From Nicotiana tabacum (lineage: Eukaryota; Streptophyta; Magnoliopsida; Solanales; Solanaceae), in the NCBI RefSeq assembly GCF_000715075.1, contig NC_134089.1, positions 106,957,157-107,021,156 on the forward strand: a stretch of DNA of 64,000 nt. Direction: 5' to 3'. Position numbers and translations under genes: made by a program. Below the pieces are notes generated by a model, which was not told where the DNA came from, made no database searches, and worked only from the letters and a program-made list of their open reading frames with translations. Every line of letters starts with the position of its first letter. Position 1 is the first letter of the stretch. Positions 11,691-22,958 of the stretch are shown here, in pieces.

Positions 11691-12847
11691 AAAAAGGACA
11701 TGATGAGCTTCCTAGGGTGCCTCAACTACATCAGTCGCTTCATAGAACAGTCCACGGTAATATGTGAACCCATCTTCAAAATGATGAGGAAAGATGCTGA
11801 AACTAGTTGGACCGAAGATTGTCAGAAGGCTTTTGACAAAATCAAGGAATACCTGTCCACACCACTAGTCCTAGTCCCGCCTGAACCTGGGAGACCTCTG
11901 CTACTCTATCTGTCCGTATTAGATGGAGCTTTCGGATGTGTTTTGGGACAACATGACGATATAGGAAGAAAGGAGCAAGCCATATACTACTTGAGTAAGA
12001 AGTTCACGCCTTACGAAGCACAACATTCTCTACAGGAACGTACTTGCTGTGCTTTTACCTGGACAACCCAAAAATTGAGGCATTACTTCTGTGCCTATAC
12101 CACGTACCTCATATCTAGGATAGACCCTCTGAAGTACATCTTTCAGAAGCCCATGCCAATCGGGAAGTTAGCTAAATGGCAGATATTGTTAAGTGAGTTC
12201 GACATCATCTATGTAACTCAGAAGGTAGTCAAAGGACAAGCATTGGCAGACCATCTTGTTGAAAATCTTGTGGGAGGAAAATACGAACCAGTAAAAATGT
12301 ATTTTCTTGGCGAAGAAGTGTCATTCGTAAAAGAGGACATTGCTGAAGCCTACGAAGGTTGGAGAATGTTCTTCGATGGGGCTGCAAACTTTAAAGGAGT
12401 GGGCATTGGAGCAGTTTTGGTATTAGAAATAGGTCAACATTACCCGATATTTGCAAAGCTAGGGTTTCCGTGCACCAACAATATGGCAGAATATGAGGCT
12501 TGCATCATGGGGCTCAATCTGTCTATCGATATGAATATATAGGAGTTACTGGTAATTGGAGATTCAGATCTTTTGGTACATCAGGTTCAAGAAGAGTGGG
12601 CTACGAAAAACACTAAGATACTACCATACTTGTATCATGTGCAAGAATTGATGAAGAGGTTCACAAAGATAGAATTCAAACATGTGCCTAGAATTCAAAA
12701 TGAGTTCGCAGACGCACTGGCTAATTTGTCATCAATGATACAACATCCAGATAAGAATTTCATCGATCCCATCCGGATGAGGATCCACAATCAACTGGTT
12801 TACTGTGCTCATATTGAAGAGGAGACGGATGGAAAACCTTGGTTCTA
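11691..12847 (+). pseudogene. RNase H and second (archaeal-type) RNase H of element A, cut by element A2
   Basis: Continuation of pol. 11700-12542 is open and contains the RT connection (FLGCLNYISRFIEQST) and the first RNase H (LLLYLSVLDGAFGCVLGQHDD ... EQAIYYLSKKF), whose first catalytic Asp position reads SVLDG. From about 12358 a second RNase H begins (WRMFFDGAANFKGVGIGAVLV, TNNMAEYEACIMGL). After a stop at 12540 it continues in frame at 12546-12846 (ELLVIGDSDLLVHQVQEEW, EFADALANL). Asp, Glu, Asp, Asp of this RNase H are visible. A dual RNase H is a known trait of the Tat/Ogre lineage. The frame runs into element A2 inside the KPWF codons at 12847 and resumes at 22959. Confidence 0.85.
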
Positions 12848-14165
12848 TGATGATAGGCTATAATACGTATTTTTGTCGCTTATTACACTCAAATTTACTG
12901 TACTTTAGTTGAGTTTGCATTTTAATCGTTAGTGTTTTGCACTAATTGTGTGTTTTATGCCTTGTAGGAGTGATTCTGAGCTATATAGATGTTATGGAAT
13001 GAATTCAAGTGATTTGGAGATTTGAAGTCTGAGTAAACGCCCAAGGAATAAGACGGAATCGTATTCGAGGATCAACGGATGATAGAGCAACAAAACAAAG
13101 AATCAAGTAGGCATATTGCGCATTGTCTAGTAAAATGCATATAACTTTTCGCTCAGAAACTCCATTTGGGCTCCACAATATATGATTGGTAACTCAAAGA
13201 GATACAACTTTTATACTTTATGTTTTTTCAAATTACAAATGGAACAGGGTGAAAAACGAGGTCAAAACCGCGACCGCAGACCTGAGGCGGGCTGAGGTAG
13301 TAGACTTACCAAATAACGCGCCCGTACCGTGCTCGGGCCACGGCTGCGGGCGTCCAGGTCTGGAAACTTGTCCTTTTTCACGTAGGAGAAGGTATAATAG
13401 TTTGGGTCCAACCCTACTTGGTATATATACATGAAAAACGGTATTTTGAAGGGAGGAGACCAATTTTTGACACAGATTCGACCTAAGGAGGCTGAGACAC
13501 AATAGGAGCAAGGCGGAGAATTCTTCTACGAGTTTTTCCTCTACTTCCTATTTTTTCATTGTTGGTTATCACTTTTAATATTGTAGTTTTACATACTATT
13601 ATGAATAGCTAATTTGTTATCTAGGGTTTTGATAGAACCTTTTGTAAGATAAATTCTTGTTATGTTTTTATATAATTGAGCCGTTGGATTTCTCTTCTTG
13701 TTCAACTACGTATTTGTTGTTGTTGATTGAATGGCCATCAATTGACTGTGCCTATTTAGTGTGTAGTGATCGAGAGAGAGTACATATTTAGGTAGTTGTT
13801 GAACAGTGTCACTCCTAACTTATGTGAGAAATCAATATAGTGGGTTTAAAGGCAGGTTTAGAAATAACAAAGCCTTGATGTGGTCATAATGAGCGGTAAA
13901 ATTATACCGCATATTTACTATACATATTCTCTCGAACTATGCTAGTTGATAATTTTACCGTTTTCTAGTATTTGCTAGTTAATTAGTTAGAAATATAAAT
14001 CTAAATCTTTATAATTTAGAAAATTGTTCAAACTTGTCTTTTTAGTCATATTAAACAGATATAGCTAAGCCTTAGTTCTTTGTGGAATTCTACTCCGGAC
14101 GTTTGGACTAGATTATATTTGCAGCGACTGCTTATCCTTTTTAGGACTAGAGTTAGGCGTGATCA
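12848..14165 (+). repeat. LTR 1 of element A2
   Basis: 1318 bp, shorter than LTR 2 and LTR 3 because about 160 bp near 13893-13950 are missing, with a 35-bp inversion in their place. Promoter layout: CpG-rich inverted-repeat cluster 13257-13362, TATA-like gtatatatac at 13421-13430. It starts tgatgata and ends gtgatca. Confidence 0.88.
13257..13430 (+). promoter_or_regulatory. A2 LTR 1 promoter: CGC/GCG inverted-repeat cluster plus TATA box
   Basis: GC-rich words (accgcgaccgcagacc, aacgcgcccgtaccg, cggctgcgggcg) stand in an AT-rich LTR and are followed 60 bp later by TATATATA. The same arrangement recurs at 17499-17671 in LTR 2, which contains the perfect inverted repeat CGCGGT...ACCGCG (17499-17514), and at 21903-22060 in LTR 3. 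Confidence 0.5.
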
Positions 14166-14170
14166 AATTT

Positions 14171-14188
14171 TGGCACCATTGCCGGGGA
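14171..14188 (+). other. A2 primer binding site, first internal copy (tRNA-Asp type)
   Basis: tggcaccattgccgggga follows LTR 1 after five bases. It differs by two bases from tggcgccgttgccgggga, the tRNA-Asp complement used by Athila/Tat-like elements. The second copy is at 18574-18591. Confidence 0.75.
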
Positions 14189-14291
14189 ACTAACGGTGTA
14201 GTTGTAGCTGTATATATTGCTAGGCTTCATGTTTGAACTTTTATTTTGTTTTGTTTTTTTGTATTTTTTTATAACTGTTGATTTGAGAAAC

Positions 14292-15217
14292 ATGACATCT
14301 TGGAATTATGAGAATTTAAGTATAGATAATTCTACTATTGATTTACATACATATTGTGTAGGAAACCACCCGTGGCAAAATTTACGAAACGTTCCTAAGA
14401 GCGAGTTATATGTACCAACTCAATCTTATTTGTTGAATGTGTGTAATGTGTGTGGTGGTAAAAATGGTCACTTTTATGGTTGTGCTTATATTTCTTATCT
14501 TTCCCCAACCCCTTACTATGATGGTTCTATCTTTTCTTGTGAAGTAACCAGGAACAAAAGAACCTGGGGATGCATATCTAAAAGAGATCAATGATATGTT
14601 AAATGCCTTGTGAAACAAAATAATGAAAAACAATTGCAGATAGAAAGGCAAGCGGCAACTATTCGCAAGTTGGAGGCTCGATTGAATCAAGTGGTTGGAG
14701 CTTTTAATGCTCAACAAGCCAGTATTGAGGATAGAAGCCAAAAAGAGCATGAATTTGAGGTGTTAACTGGGGAGGTCAGAGTAGAACATCAACAACCTAG
14801 CCAACTACAATTTGAGGATGTCAATGTTGAAGAAGTGAGACTAGAGTCAGCCAAAGACATTGAGGATACAAATTTTGTTGACTCTAGTATCATTGATGTT
14901 GAGGATACTGAAAGTCCTGAAGTTCATATTGTGAGCGCATTGGTCCTCACTCCAAATATTTTTCTACATTGTGCTTGGATGACGATATGGAAATAGAGTC
15001 ATCTGAGCTAATTGAGAGGTCAAGGAATGAGGAAAAAAGTGCCTACATTCTGAAATGTTTCTTGCCAGAAAGACGGGACTACATACCTCGTCTAAAAGCC
15101 AAGAAGTGCAGAATAGTACAATGGTTGCTTGGGCCAATTAGATTTATTCCTCCACCCCTGGAGCATAGCCGAAAATTTCATGCTAAATTGGGGATTCAAT
15201 TCATAAGCTCGAGGTGA
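14292..15217 (+). pseudogene. A2 gag-like gene, first copy, frameshifted
   Basis: Same protein as the copy at 18683. The ATG at 14292 (MTSWNYENLS) opens a frame with the finger-like CNVCGGKNGHFYGC. An extra A near 14553 shifts the frame, which ends at 14594. The coiled-coil part continues at 14610-14996. A two-base loss near 14930 shifts it again into 14969-15217, which holds the C-terminal segment FLPERRDYIPRLKAKKCR ending ISSR-stop. Comparison of the two copies shows each carries its own lesions and that the undamaged product would be roughly 300 residues. Confidence 0.7.
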
Positions 15218-17089
15218 AAGAAGAAAGTGATTCTTGTCGTGCCGCAACGTTAAATCAAGCGCTTGTTGGGAGGTAACCCAGCTTTATTGCTTTCTTTTAT
15301 TTATTTTTTATATTTTTTAACTGTATTATTTTTGTAGTGTTAAGTTTTTATGTTCTAGATGCGTGGAAACCAAAGGTATTGGAAGGATTCAACAACAAAC
15401 CAAATGGTTAGAACTAAGTGTGAGGTACCCGCACGAAGGACCAAGCTTGAGATAAGTTTGAGTACCCCATGCGCTGTTACTGCTTCGGCCTTTGGCATAA
15501 TAGGGAGTCTCTTTTACCCTTATATTAGTTATGGTGTGCATTGGGGACAATGCTCAATTTTAAGTGTGGGGTGAGGAGATTGTCTGTGTGACTTTCTATG
15601 CTATTTAGTTGTGTTAGTTTAATTGAATATATTTTTTTAAATAAAAAAGATTGGACTTTTCCCGACGATGGATCTATAAGATAATTTTCTTGAGGGATTT
15701 AAGTCTAAAGAAAAAATAAAATAAAAAAGAGTTTCTTTTGTTAGGTAGTGTAGCAATTCCCCCTTGGTTTTTCTTCATGACGCGGTTCTTTTTCAAGGGT
15801 TTTATTTTAACTGGGTGTAGTTAGTTTTTTTATGAATAGCAGCCATTGTGTTGTGTTTTTAAATAAATCAATATCTCTTGACTTTGTTATGCCTTGATAA
15901 TAGTGAATACTTTGGTTGTGACGCTTAGGCTCAGTTTTTGACTCTTGTAGAAGTACCTTAAATTTTATGATCTTAACTTTGCATAACTTCTTTGACTAGA
16001 GTGTCTATGAATCCAATATTGAGTGAGTTATGTGCCATGTGTGTGCAAGGTTTTGTGTTATTCTTTGCATTGCATTTAATGCCTAGAACTTGCCCTGTGT
16101 GTTTGCAAAGCGAAATAGTAGTTTTGTTCAGTCTTGGAAGTGATATAGGCGTTTCTTTGTTGAGCCAGATATGTATATTTTACCCACCTAATTGTATGTA
16201 TCGTAGTTAACCCCTTTGAGCCTATAATCTTGTTTCTTTGGCAACCACATTACAAGCCTTATCAATTTGTTTGAATTAACTATCTATTTGAACCATTGTA
16301 ACCTCTCATGAGCACTTAAATTATTTATGAACTTTGTAAAGGTTAAATTGTGGGGTGGTTGGTTTGGATTTTGAGAGGAACTAATTAAATAAGGAGAAAG
16401 GTGCACTGTTTTGAAAAAATAAGAGCCACTTGAATTGGAAAAAAAAAATTTGTATTGTTGTGGAAAAAAATAATTCCTTGATAAGTGGTGGCTCTTGATG
16501 TAAGTGTGCTTAAAGAAGAATGGGGTAATATACATTGATGTGAAGGTGGAGTTTGGTTTGACATAAGTATGGGGTTTGAATGTTAAAGTATATGTATTAA
16601 AGTACTTAGGGAGGTGTAGTCACTCTATATCCAAATATATCCTACCCGTCCCACAACCAAATAAAGTCCTACTTGATCCTAGACTGAATGAGCTCGATTA
16701 GTAGAGTAGTACACTACGGAAAAGCTTATGGTACAACTTTTGTGGCATATGAATGTTATTTCTGAGAGTGAGTGAATTCTTTCTATCTTGAGTTCCTAAG
16801 TGTTCTTAAATTTTGTTGTGTGGAACTACTCTCTTTTGTTGTGTGAGGGCACTTGATTCATGAAGGAAAGGTAATGTTAGTGACCTCTATGTTAGAGTAA
16901 GTCAGTGAGTTGTGAATAATGCGTGGTACTTGTGAGTCAAATCTTGAGGTGAAGATGTTACGCTTTTGTGCTTAGTCTATTTTAAATACTCTTGGTGTGA
17001 TGAGTTAGGAGAATTGTTAAAAAGGTCATGTCTATAAAAAAGTGTAGTTTGATTGCTCGAGGACGAGCAATGGTTTAAGTATGGGGTGT
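15218..17089 (+). other. A2 internal region 1, non-coding 3' part
   Basis: 1.9 kb without credible gene; the short ORFs at 15359, 15992 and 16284 are shadows. Notable words: a conserved cgcttgttgggaggtaaccc at 15259-15278, and the ggggacaatgc...ttaagtgtgggg block at 15543-15571, known from Athila/Tat-type elements. At the end come a perfect 7-bp hairpin TTGCTCG-agga-CGAGCAA (17053-17070) and the PPT (about 17076-17089, aagtatgggg). Confidence 0.65.
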
Positions 17090-18568
17090 TGATGATAGGC
17101 TATAATTATGTATTTTAGTCGCTTATTACACTTAAATTTACTGCACTTTAGTTGAGTTTGTGTTTTAATCGTTAGTGTTTTGTACTAATTGTGTGTTTAT
17201 GCCTTGTAGGAGTGATTATGAGCTATATAGATGTTATGGAATGAATTGAAGTGATATGGAGCTTTGAAGTCTGAGTAAAAGACCAAGGAATTAAGCCGGA
17301 ATCGTATTCGGGGATCAACGGATGATAGAGCAACAAAACGAAGAATCGAGTAGGCATATTGCGCAATATCTAGTAAAATGCATATAACCTTTCGCTTAGA
17401 ACGCCATTTGGGTTCCACAATATATGATTGGTAACTCAAAGGGATAAAACTTTCATGCTTTACGTTCTTCCAAATTCCAAATAGAACAGGATGAAAAACG
17501 CGGTCTAAACCGCGACCGCGGACCTGAGGCAGGCTGAGGCAGTAGACTTGCCAAATACCGCACCTGTACCGCGCTCGGGCTGCAGCCGCGGGCATCCAGG
17601 ACTGGAAACTTGTCCTTTTTCATGTAGGAGAATGTATAATAGTTTAGGCCCAACCCTACTTGGTATATATACAGGGAAAAATTGTATTTTGAAGGGAGGA
17701 GATCAATTTTTGACACAGATTAGACCTAAGGAGGCAGAGACACAATAGGAGCAAGGCGGAGAATTCTTCTACGAGTTTTTCCTCCTCTTCCTAGTTTTTC
17801 ATTATTGGTTATGACTTTTAGTATTGTAGTTTTACATGCTATTATGAATAGCTAATTTGTTATCTAGGGTTTTGATAGAAACTTTTGTAGGATAAATTCT
17901 TGTTATGTTTTTATATAATTGGACCGTTGGATTTCTCTACTTGTTCGACTACGTGTTTGTTGTTGTTGATTGAATGGCCATCAATTGACTGTGCCTATTT
18001 AGTGTGCAGTGCTCGGGAGAGAGTACATATTTAGGTAGTTGTTGAACAACGTCTCTCCTAACTTATGTGAGAAATCAATACAGTGGGTTTAAAGGCAGGT
18101 TTAGAAATAACAAAGCCTTGATGTGGTTATAATGAGCGGTTAGATAAAGCCAACTAGCATAGTTCGAGAGAATATGTCTAGTAAATTATTGTAGTTGCTC
18201 GAGAGAGAATTATGACATCTAAAGTGCTCATGATCAGTAGAGAATACATTGGCAAAATTGTAGGGAACATAGCTAGAAGGATTCCGACAATTGGGTAAAT
18301 CATAACTCTACACCTTCTTAATTTAGTCTCCAACCCTTTGTATCGTTAGTTGATAATTTTGCCGCTTTCTAGTATTTGCTAGTTAATTAGTTAGAAATAT
18401 ACATCTATATATTTATAATTTAGAAATTGTTCAAACTTGACTTTTTAGTCATATTAAACAGATATAGCTAAGCCTTAGTTCTCTGTGGGATTCGACTCCG
18501 GACTTTTAGACCAAATTATATTTGCAGCGACCAATTATCTTTTTTAGGACTAGAGTTGGGCGTGATCA
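17090..18568 (+). repeat. LTR 2 (central) of element A2
   Basis: 1479 bp, tgatgatagg to gtgatca. It serves as the 3' LTR of the first unit and the 5' LTR of the second. The CpG-rich cluster lies at 17499-17601 and the TATA box at 17663-17671. It retains the segment 18138-18350 that is deleted in LTR 1. Confidence 0.9.
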
Positions 18569-18573
18569 AATTT

Positions 18574-18591
18574 TTACGCCATTGCCGGGGA
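18574..18591 (+). other. A2 primer binding site, second internal copy
   Basis: ttacgccattgccgggga, tRNA-Asp type, with base changes from the 14171 copy in the first half; five bases after LTR 2. Confidence 0.7.
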
Positions 18592-18682
18592 ACTAACGGT
18601 GTAGTTGTAGCTGTATATATTGCTAGGGTTCAAGTTTGAACTTTTTTTTTGTATTTGTTTTATAACTGTTGATTTGAGAAAT

Positions 18683-19444
18683 ATGACATCTTGGAATTAT
18701 GGGAATTTAAGTGTAGATAATTCTACTATTGATCTCCATACATATTGTGAAGGAAACCACCCATGGCAAAATTTTCAAAACGTTCCTAAGAGCGAGTTAT
18801 GTGCACCAACTCAATCTTATTTGTGGAATGTGTGTGATGTGTGTGGTGGTAAAAATGGTCACTTTTATGGTTGTGCTTATATTTCTTATCTTCCCCCAAC
18901 CCCTTACTATGATGGTTCTACCTTTTCTTGTGAAGCTAACAGGAATAAAGAACCTAGGGATGCAGACCTAAAGGAGATCACTGATATGTTAAAGTGCCTT
19001 CTAAAACAAAATAATGAAAAACAATTGCAGATAAAAAGGAAAGAGGTAACTATTCGCAAGTTGGAGGCTCAATTGAATCAAGTGGTTGGAGCTTTTAATG
19101 CTCAACAAGCCAATATTGAGGATAGTAGCCAACAAAAGCATGGATTTCAGGTGTTAACTGGGGAGGTCAGAGTAGAACATCAACAACTTATCCAACTACA
19201 ATTTGAGGATGTCAATGTTGAAGAAGTGAGACTAGATTCAGCCAAAGACATTGAGGATACAAATTTTGTTGACTCTAGTATCATTGATGTTGAGGATGCT
19301 GAAAGTCCTGAAGTTCATGTGTGTGAGCGCATTGGTCCTCACTCCAAACATTTTTATACATTGTGCTTGGATGACGATATAGAAATAGAGTCATCTGAGC
19401 CGATTGAGAAGTCAACGACTGAGAAAAAGATGCCTACATTCTGA
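18683..19444 (+). CDS. A2 gag-like protein, second copy (253 aa, C-terminus lost)
   Basis: The only long uninterrupted gene of A2. I start it at the ATG at 18683; the open frame reaches back to 18620 only through a TTG. N-terminal part (residues about 1-55): MTSWNYGNLSVDNSTIDLH, then a Cys/His cluster CDVCGGKNGHFYGC (CX2CX5HX3C, close to but not equal to the retroviral CX2CX4HX4C knuckle). Residues about 95-150 form a Gln-rich coiled coil (KQNNEKQLQI...LNQVVGAFNAQQ). An acidic tail follows (DVEDAESPEV, LDDDIEIES). The first copy shows about 60 more residues beyond this stop, so this copy ends early by a frameshift near 19430. Probably a nucleocapsid-like fragment of Gag; no enzyme domain. The family is not one I can name. 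Confidence 0.6.
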   Translation: MTSWNYGNLSVDNSTIDLHTYCEGNHPWQNFQNVPKSELCAPTQSYLWNVCDVCGGKNGHFYGCAYISYLPPTPYYDGSTFSCEANRNKEPRDADLKEITDMLKCLLKQNNEKQLQIKRKEVTIRKLEAQLNQVVGAFNAQQANIEDSSQQKHGFQVLTGEVRVEHQQLIQLQFEDVNVEEVRLDSAKDIEDTNFVDSSIIDVEDAESPEVHVCERIGPHSKHFYTLCLDDDIEIESSEPIEKSTTEKKMPTF

Positions 19445-21492
19445 AATATTTCTTGCCAGAAAGACGGGACTACATACCTTGTCTAAAAGCCAAGAAGTGT
19501 AGAATAGTACAATGGTTGCTTGGGCCAATTAGATTTTTTCCTCCACCCCTGGAGCATAGACGAAAACTTGATGCCAAATTGAGGGTTCAATTCATAAGCT
19601 CGAGGTGAAAGAAGAAAGTGATTCTTGTCGTGCCGCAACGTTAAATCAAGCGCTTGTTGGGAGGCAACCCAGCTTTATTGCTTTCTTTTATTTTTTTTTA
19701 ATTTTTTTAACTGTATTATTTTTGTAGTGTCAATATTTTATGTTCTAGGAGCATGAAAATCAAAGGTATTGGAAGGATGCAACATCAAACCAAATGATTA
19801 GAACTAAGTGTGAGGTACCCGCACGAAGGACCAAGCTTTGGAGAAGTTTGAGTACCTCATGAGCTGTTAGGGCTTCAACCTTTGGCCTACTATGGAGTCT
19901 CTTTTACCCTTCTATTAGTTATGGTGTGCATTGGGGACAATGCAAAATTTTAAGTGTGGGGTGAGGAGATTGTCTGTGTGACTTTCTATGCTATTTAGTT
20001 GTGTTAGTTTAATTAAATATATTTTTTTAAATAGAAAAGATTGGATTTTTCCCAACAATGGATCCATTAGACAATTTTCTTGAGGGATTTAAGTCTAAAG
20101 AAAAAATAAAATAAAAAAGAATTCTTTTGTTAGGTAGTGTAGCAATTCCCCCTTGGTTTTAATTCGTGACATGGTTCTTTTCCAAGGGATTTATTTGAAC
20201 CGGGTGTAGTTAGTTTTTTTTTTTATGAATAGCAGCCATTGTGTTGTGTTTTGAAATAAAGCAATATCTCTTGACTTTGTTATGCCTTGAGAATAGCGAA
20301 TACTTTGGTTGTGACGCTTAGGCTCAGTTTTTGACTCTTGTAGAAGTACCTTAAATTTTATGATCTTAACTTTGCTTAACTTCTTTGACTAGAGTGTCTA
20401 TGAATCCACTACTGAGTGAGTTATGTGCCATGTGTGTGTAAGGTTTTGTGTTATTCTGTGCATTGCATTTGATGCCTAGAACTTGCCCTGTGTGTTTGCA
20501 AAGCGAAATAGTAGTTTTATTCCGTCTTGGAAGTGATATAGGCGTTTCTTTGTTGAGCCAGATATGTATATTTTACCACCTAATTGTAGGTATCGTAGTT
20601 AACCCCTTTGAGCCTATAATCTTGTCTCTTTGGCAACCACATTACAAGCCTTACCCATTTGTTTGAATTAACTATCTATTTGAACCATTGTAACCTCTCA
20701 TGAGCACTTGAATTATTTATGAACTTTGTAAAGGTTAAAGCGCGGGGTGGTTGTTTTGGCTTTTGAGCGGAACTAATTAAATAAGGAGAAAGGTGCACTA
20801 TTTTGAAAAAATAAGAGCCACTTGAATTGGAAAAAAAATAGTTGTATTGTTGTGGAAAATATAATTCCTTGATAAATGGTGGCTCTTGTTGTAAGTGTGC
20901 TTAAAGTAGAATGGGGTAATATACATTGATGTAAAGGTGGAGTTTGGTTTGACATAAGTATGGGGTTTGAATGTTAAAGTATATGTATTAAAGTGTTTAG
21001 GGAGGTGTAGTCACTCTTATATCTAAATGTATCATACCCGTCCCGCAACCTACATTACAACCAAATAAAGTCCTACTTGATCCTAGACTGAATGAGCTCG
21101 ATTAGTAGAGTAGTACACTACGAGAAAGCTTATGGTGCAACTTTTGTGGCATATGAATGTTATTCTTGAGAGTGAGTGAATTCTTTCTATCTTGAGTCCT
21201 AAGTGTTCTTAAATTTTATTTTGTGGAACTACTCTCTTTTGTTGTGTGAGGGCACTTGATTAATGAAGGAAAGGTAAAGTGAGTGACCTCTATGTTAGAG
21301 TAATTGAGTGAGTTGTGAATCATGCGTGGTACTTGTGAGTCAAATCTTGAGGTGAAGATGTTACGCTTTTGTGCTTAGTCTATTTTAAATAATCTTGGTG
21401 TGATGAGTTAGGAGAATTGTTAAAAAGGTCATGTCTATAAAAAACTGTAGTTTGATTGCTCGAGGACGAGCAATGGTTTAAGTGTGAGGTGT
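19445..21492 (+). other. A2 internal region 2, non-coding 3' part
   Basis: Near-copy of 15218-17089. The first bases still encode the lost C-terminal gag-like segment in another frame. It contains the same gggaggcaaccc word (19662), the ggggacaatgc...ttaagtgtgggg block (19933-19961), the hairpin TTGCTCG-agga-CGAGCAA (21453-21470) and a PPT before LTR 3 (aagtgtgagg). No gene. Confidence 0.65.
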
Positions 21493-22958
21493 TGATGATA
21501 GGCTATAATTACGTATTTTAGTCGCTTATTACACTCAAATTTACTGCACTTTAGTTGAGTTTGTATTTTAATTGTTAGTGTTTTGTACTAATTGTGTGTT
21601 TTATGCCTTGTATGAGTGATTACAAGATTTATAGATGTTATGGAATGAATTCAAGTGATTTGGCGCTTTAAAGTATGAGTAAAAGCCCAAGAAATTAAGA
21701 CGGGATCGTATTCGAGGATCAACGGATGATGGAGCAATAAAATGAAGAATCGAGTAGGCATATTGCGCACTGTCTAGTTAAATTCATATAACCTTTCGTT
21801 CAAAACTCCATTTGGGCTCCATAATATATGGTTGGTAACTCAATGGGATACAACTTTCATACTTTATGTTTTTCCAAATTCCAAATGGAACAGGGTGAAA
21901 AACGCGGTCGAAAATGCAACTGCGGACCTGAGGCGGGCTGAGGTAGTAGACTTGCCAAATACCGCGCCCGTACCGCGCTGACGTCCATGTCTGAAAACTT
22001 GTCCTTTTTCGCGTAGGAGAAGGTATAATAGTTTGGTCCCAACCCTACTTGGTATATATACATGGAAAAATGGTATTTTGAAGGGAGGAGACCAATATTT
22101 GACACAGATTCGACCTAAGGAGGCAGAGACACAATATGAGCAATACGGAGAATTCTTCTACGAGTTTTTCCTCCTCTTCCTAGTTTTTCATTATTGGTTA
22201 TGACTTTTAGTATTGTAGTTTTACATGCTATTATGAATAGCTAATTTGTTATCTAGGGTTTTGATAGAAACTTTTGTAGGATAAATTCTTGTTATGTTTT
22301 TATATAATTGGACCGTTGGATTTCTCTACTTGTTCAACTACATGTTTGTTTTTGTTCATTGAATGGCCATCAATTGACTGTGCCTATTTAGTGTGTAGTG
22401 CTCAAGAGAGATTACATATTTAGGTAGTTGTTGAACAACGTCATTCCTAACGTATGTGAGAAATCAATACAGTGGGTTTAAAGGCAGGTTTAGAAATAAC
22501 AAAGCCTTGATGTGGTCATAATGAGCGGTTAGATAAAACCAACTAGCATAGTTCGAGAGAATATGTCTAGTAAATTATTGTAGTTGCTCGAGATAGAATT
22601 ACGACATCTAAAGTGATCACGATCAGTAGAGAATTCATTGGAAAAATTGTAGGAAACATAGCTAGAAGGATTCCGACAATTGGGGAAATCATAACTCTAG
22701 ACCTTCTTAATTTAGTCTCTAACCATTTGTCTCGTTATTTGATAATCTTACTGCTTTATAGTATTTGCTAGTTAATTAGTTAGAAATATAAATCTAAATA
22801 TTTATAATTTAGAAAATTATTCAAACTTGTCTTTTTAGTCATATTAAACAGATATAGCTAAGCCTTAGTTCTCTGTGGGATTCGACTCCGGACTTTTAGA
22901 TCGGATTATATTTACATCGACCGCTTATCCTTTTTAGGGCTAGAGTTGGGCCTGATCA
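21493..22958 (+). repeat. LTR 3 of element A2
   Basis: 1466 bp, tgatgata to ctgatca. The CpG-rich cluster (21903-21980) has a short deletion removing its last palindrome. TATA box at 22052-22060. The next five bases, ttcca, are the right TSD, after which the pol frame of A resumes. Confidence 0.9.

Larger units (their letters stand above)
12848..22958 (+). mobile_element. Element A2: three-LTR tandem of a non-autonomous LTR retrotransposon
   Basis: LTR-internal-LTR-internal-LTR structure inserted in the pol gene of A. All LTRs begin tgatgatagg and end tgatca. The 5-bp flanks are ttcta (12843-12847) and ttcca (22959-22963), a TSD with one later change. Both internal regions are 2924 bp long (14166-17089 and 18569-21492) and near-identical by eye. 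Each carries a tRNA-Asp-type PBS, one gag-like gene and a PPT, but no protease, RT or integrase. This fits a non-autonomous family that borrows proteins of an Athila/Tat-like relative. The tandem is best explained by unequal recombination between LTRs of two copies at the same site. Confidence 0.88.
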
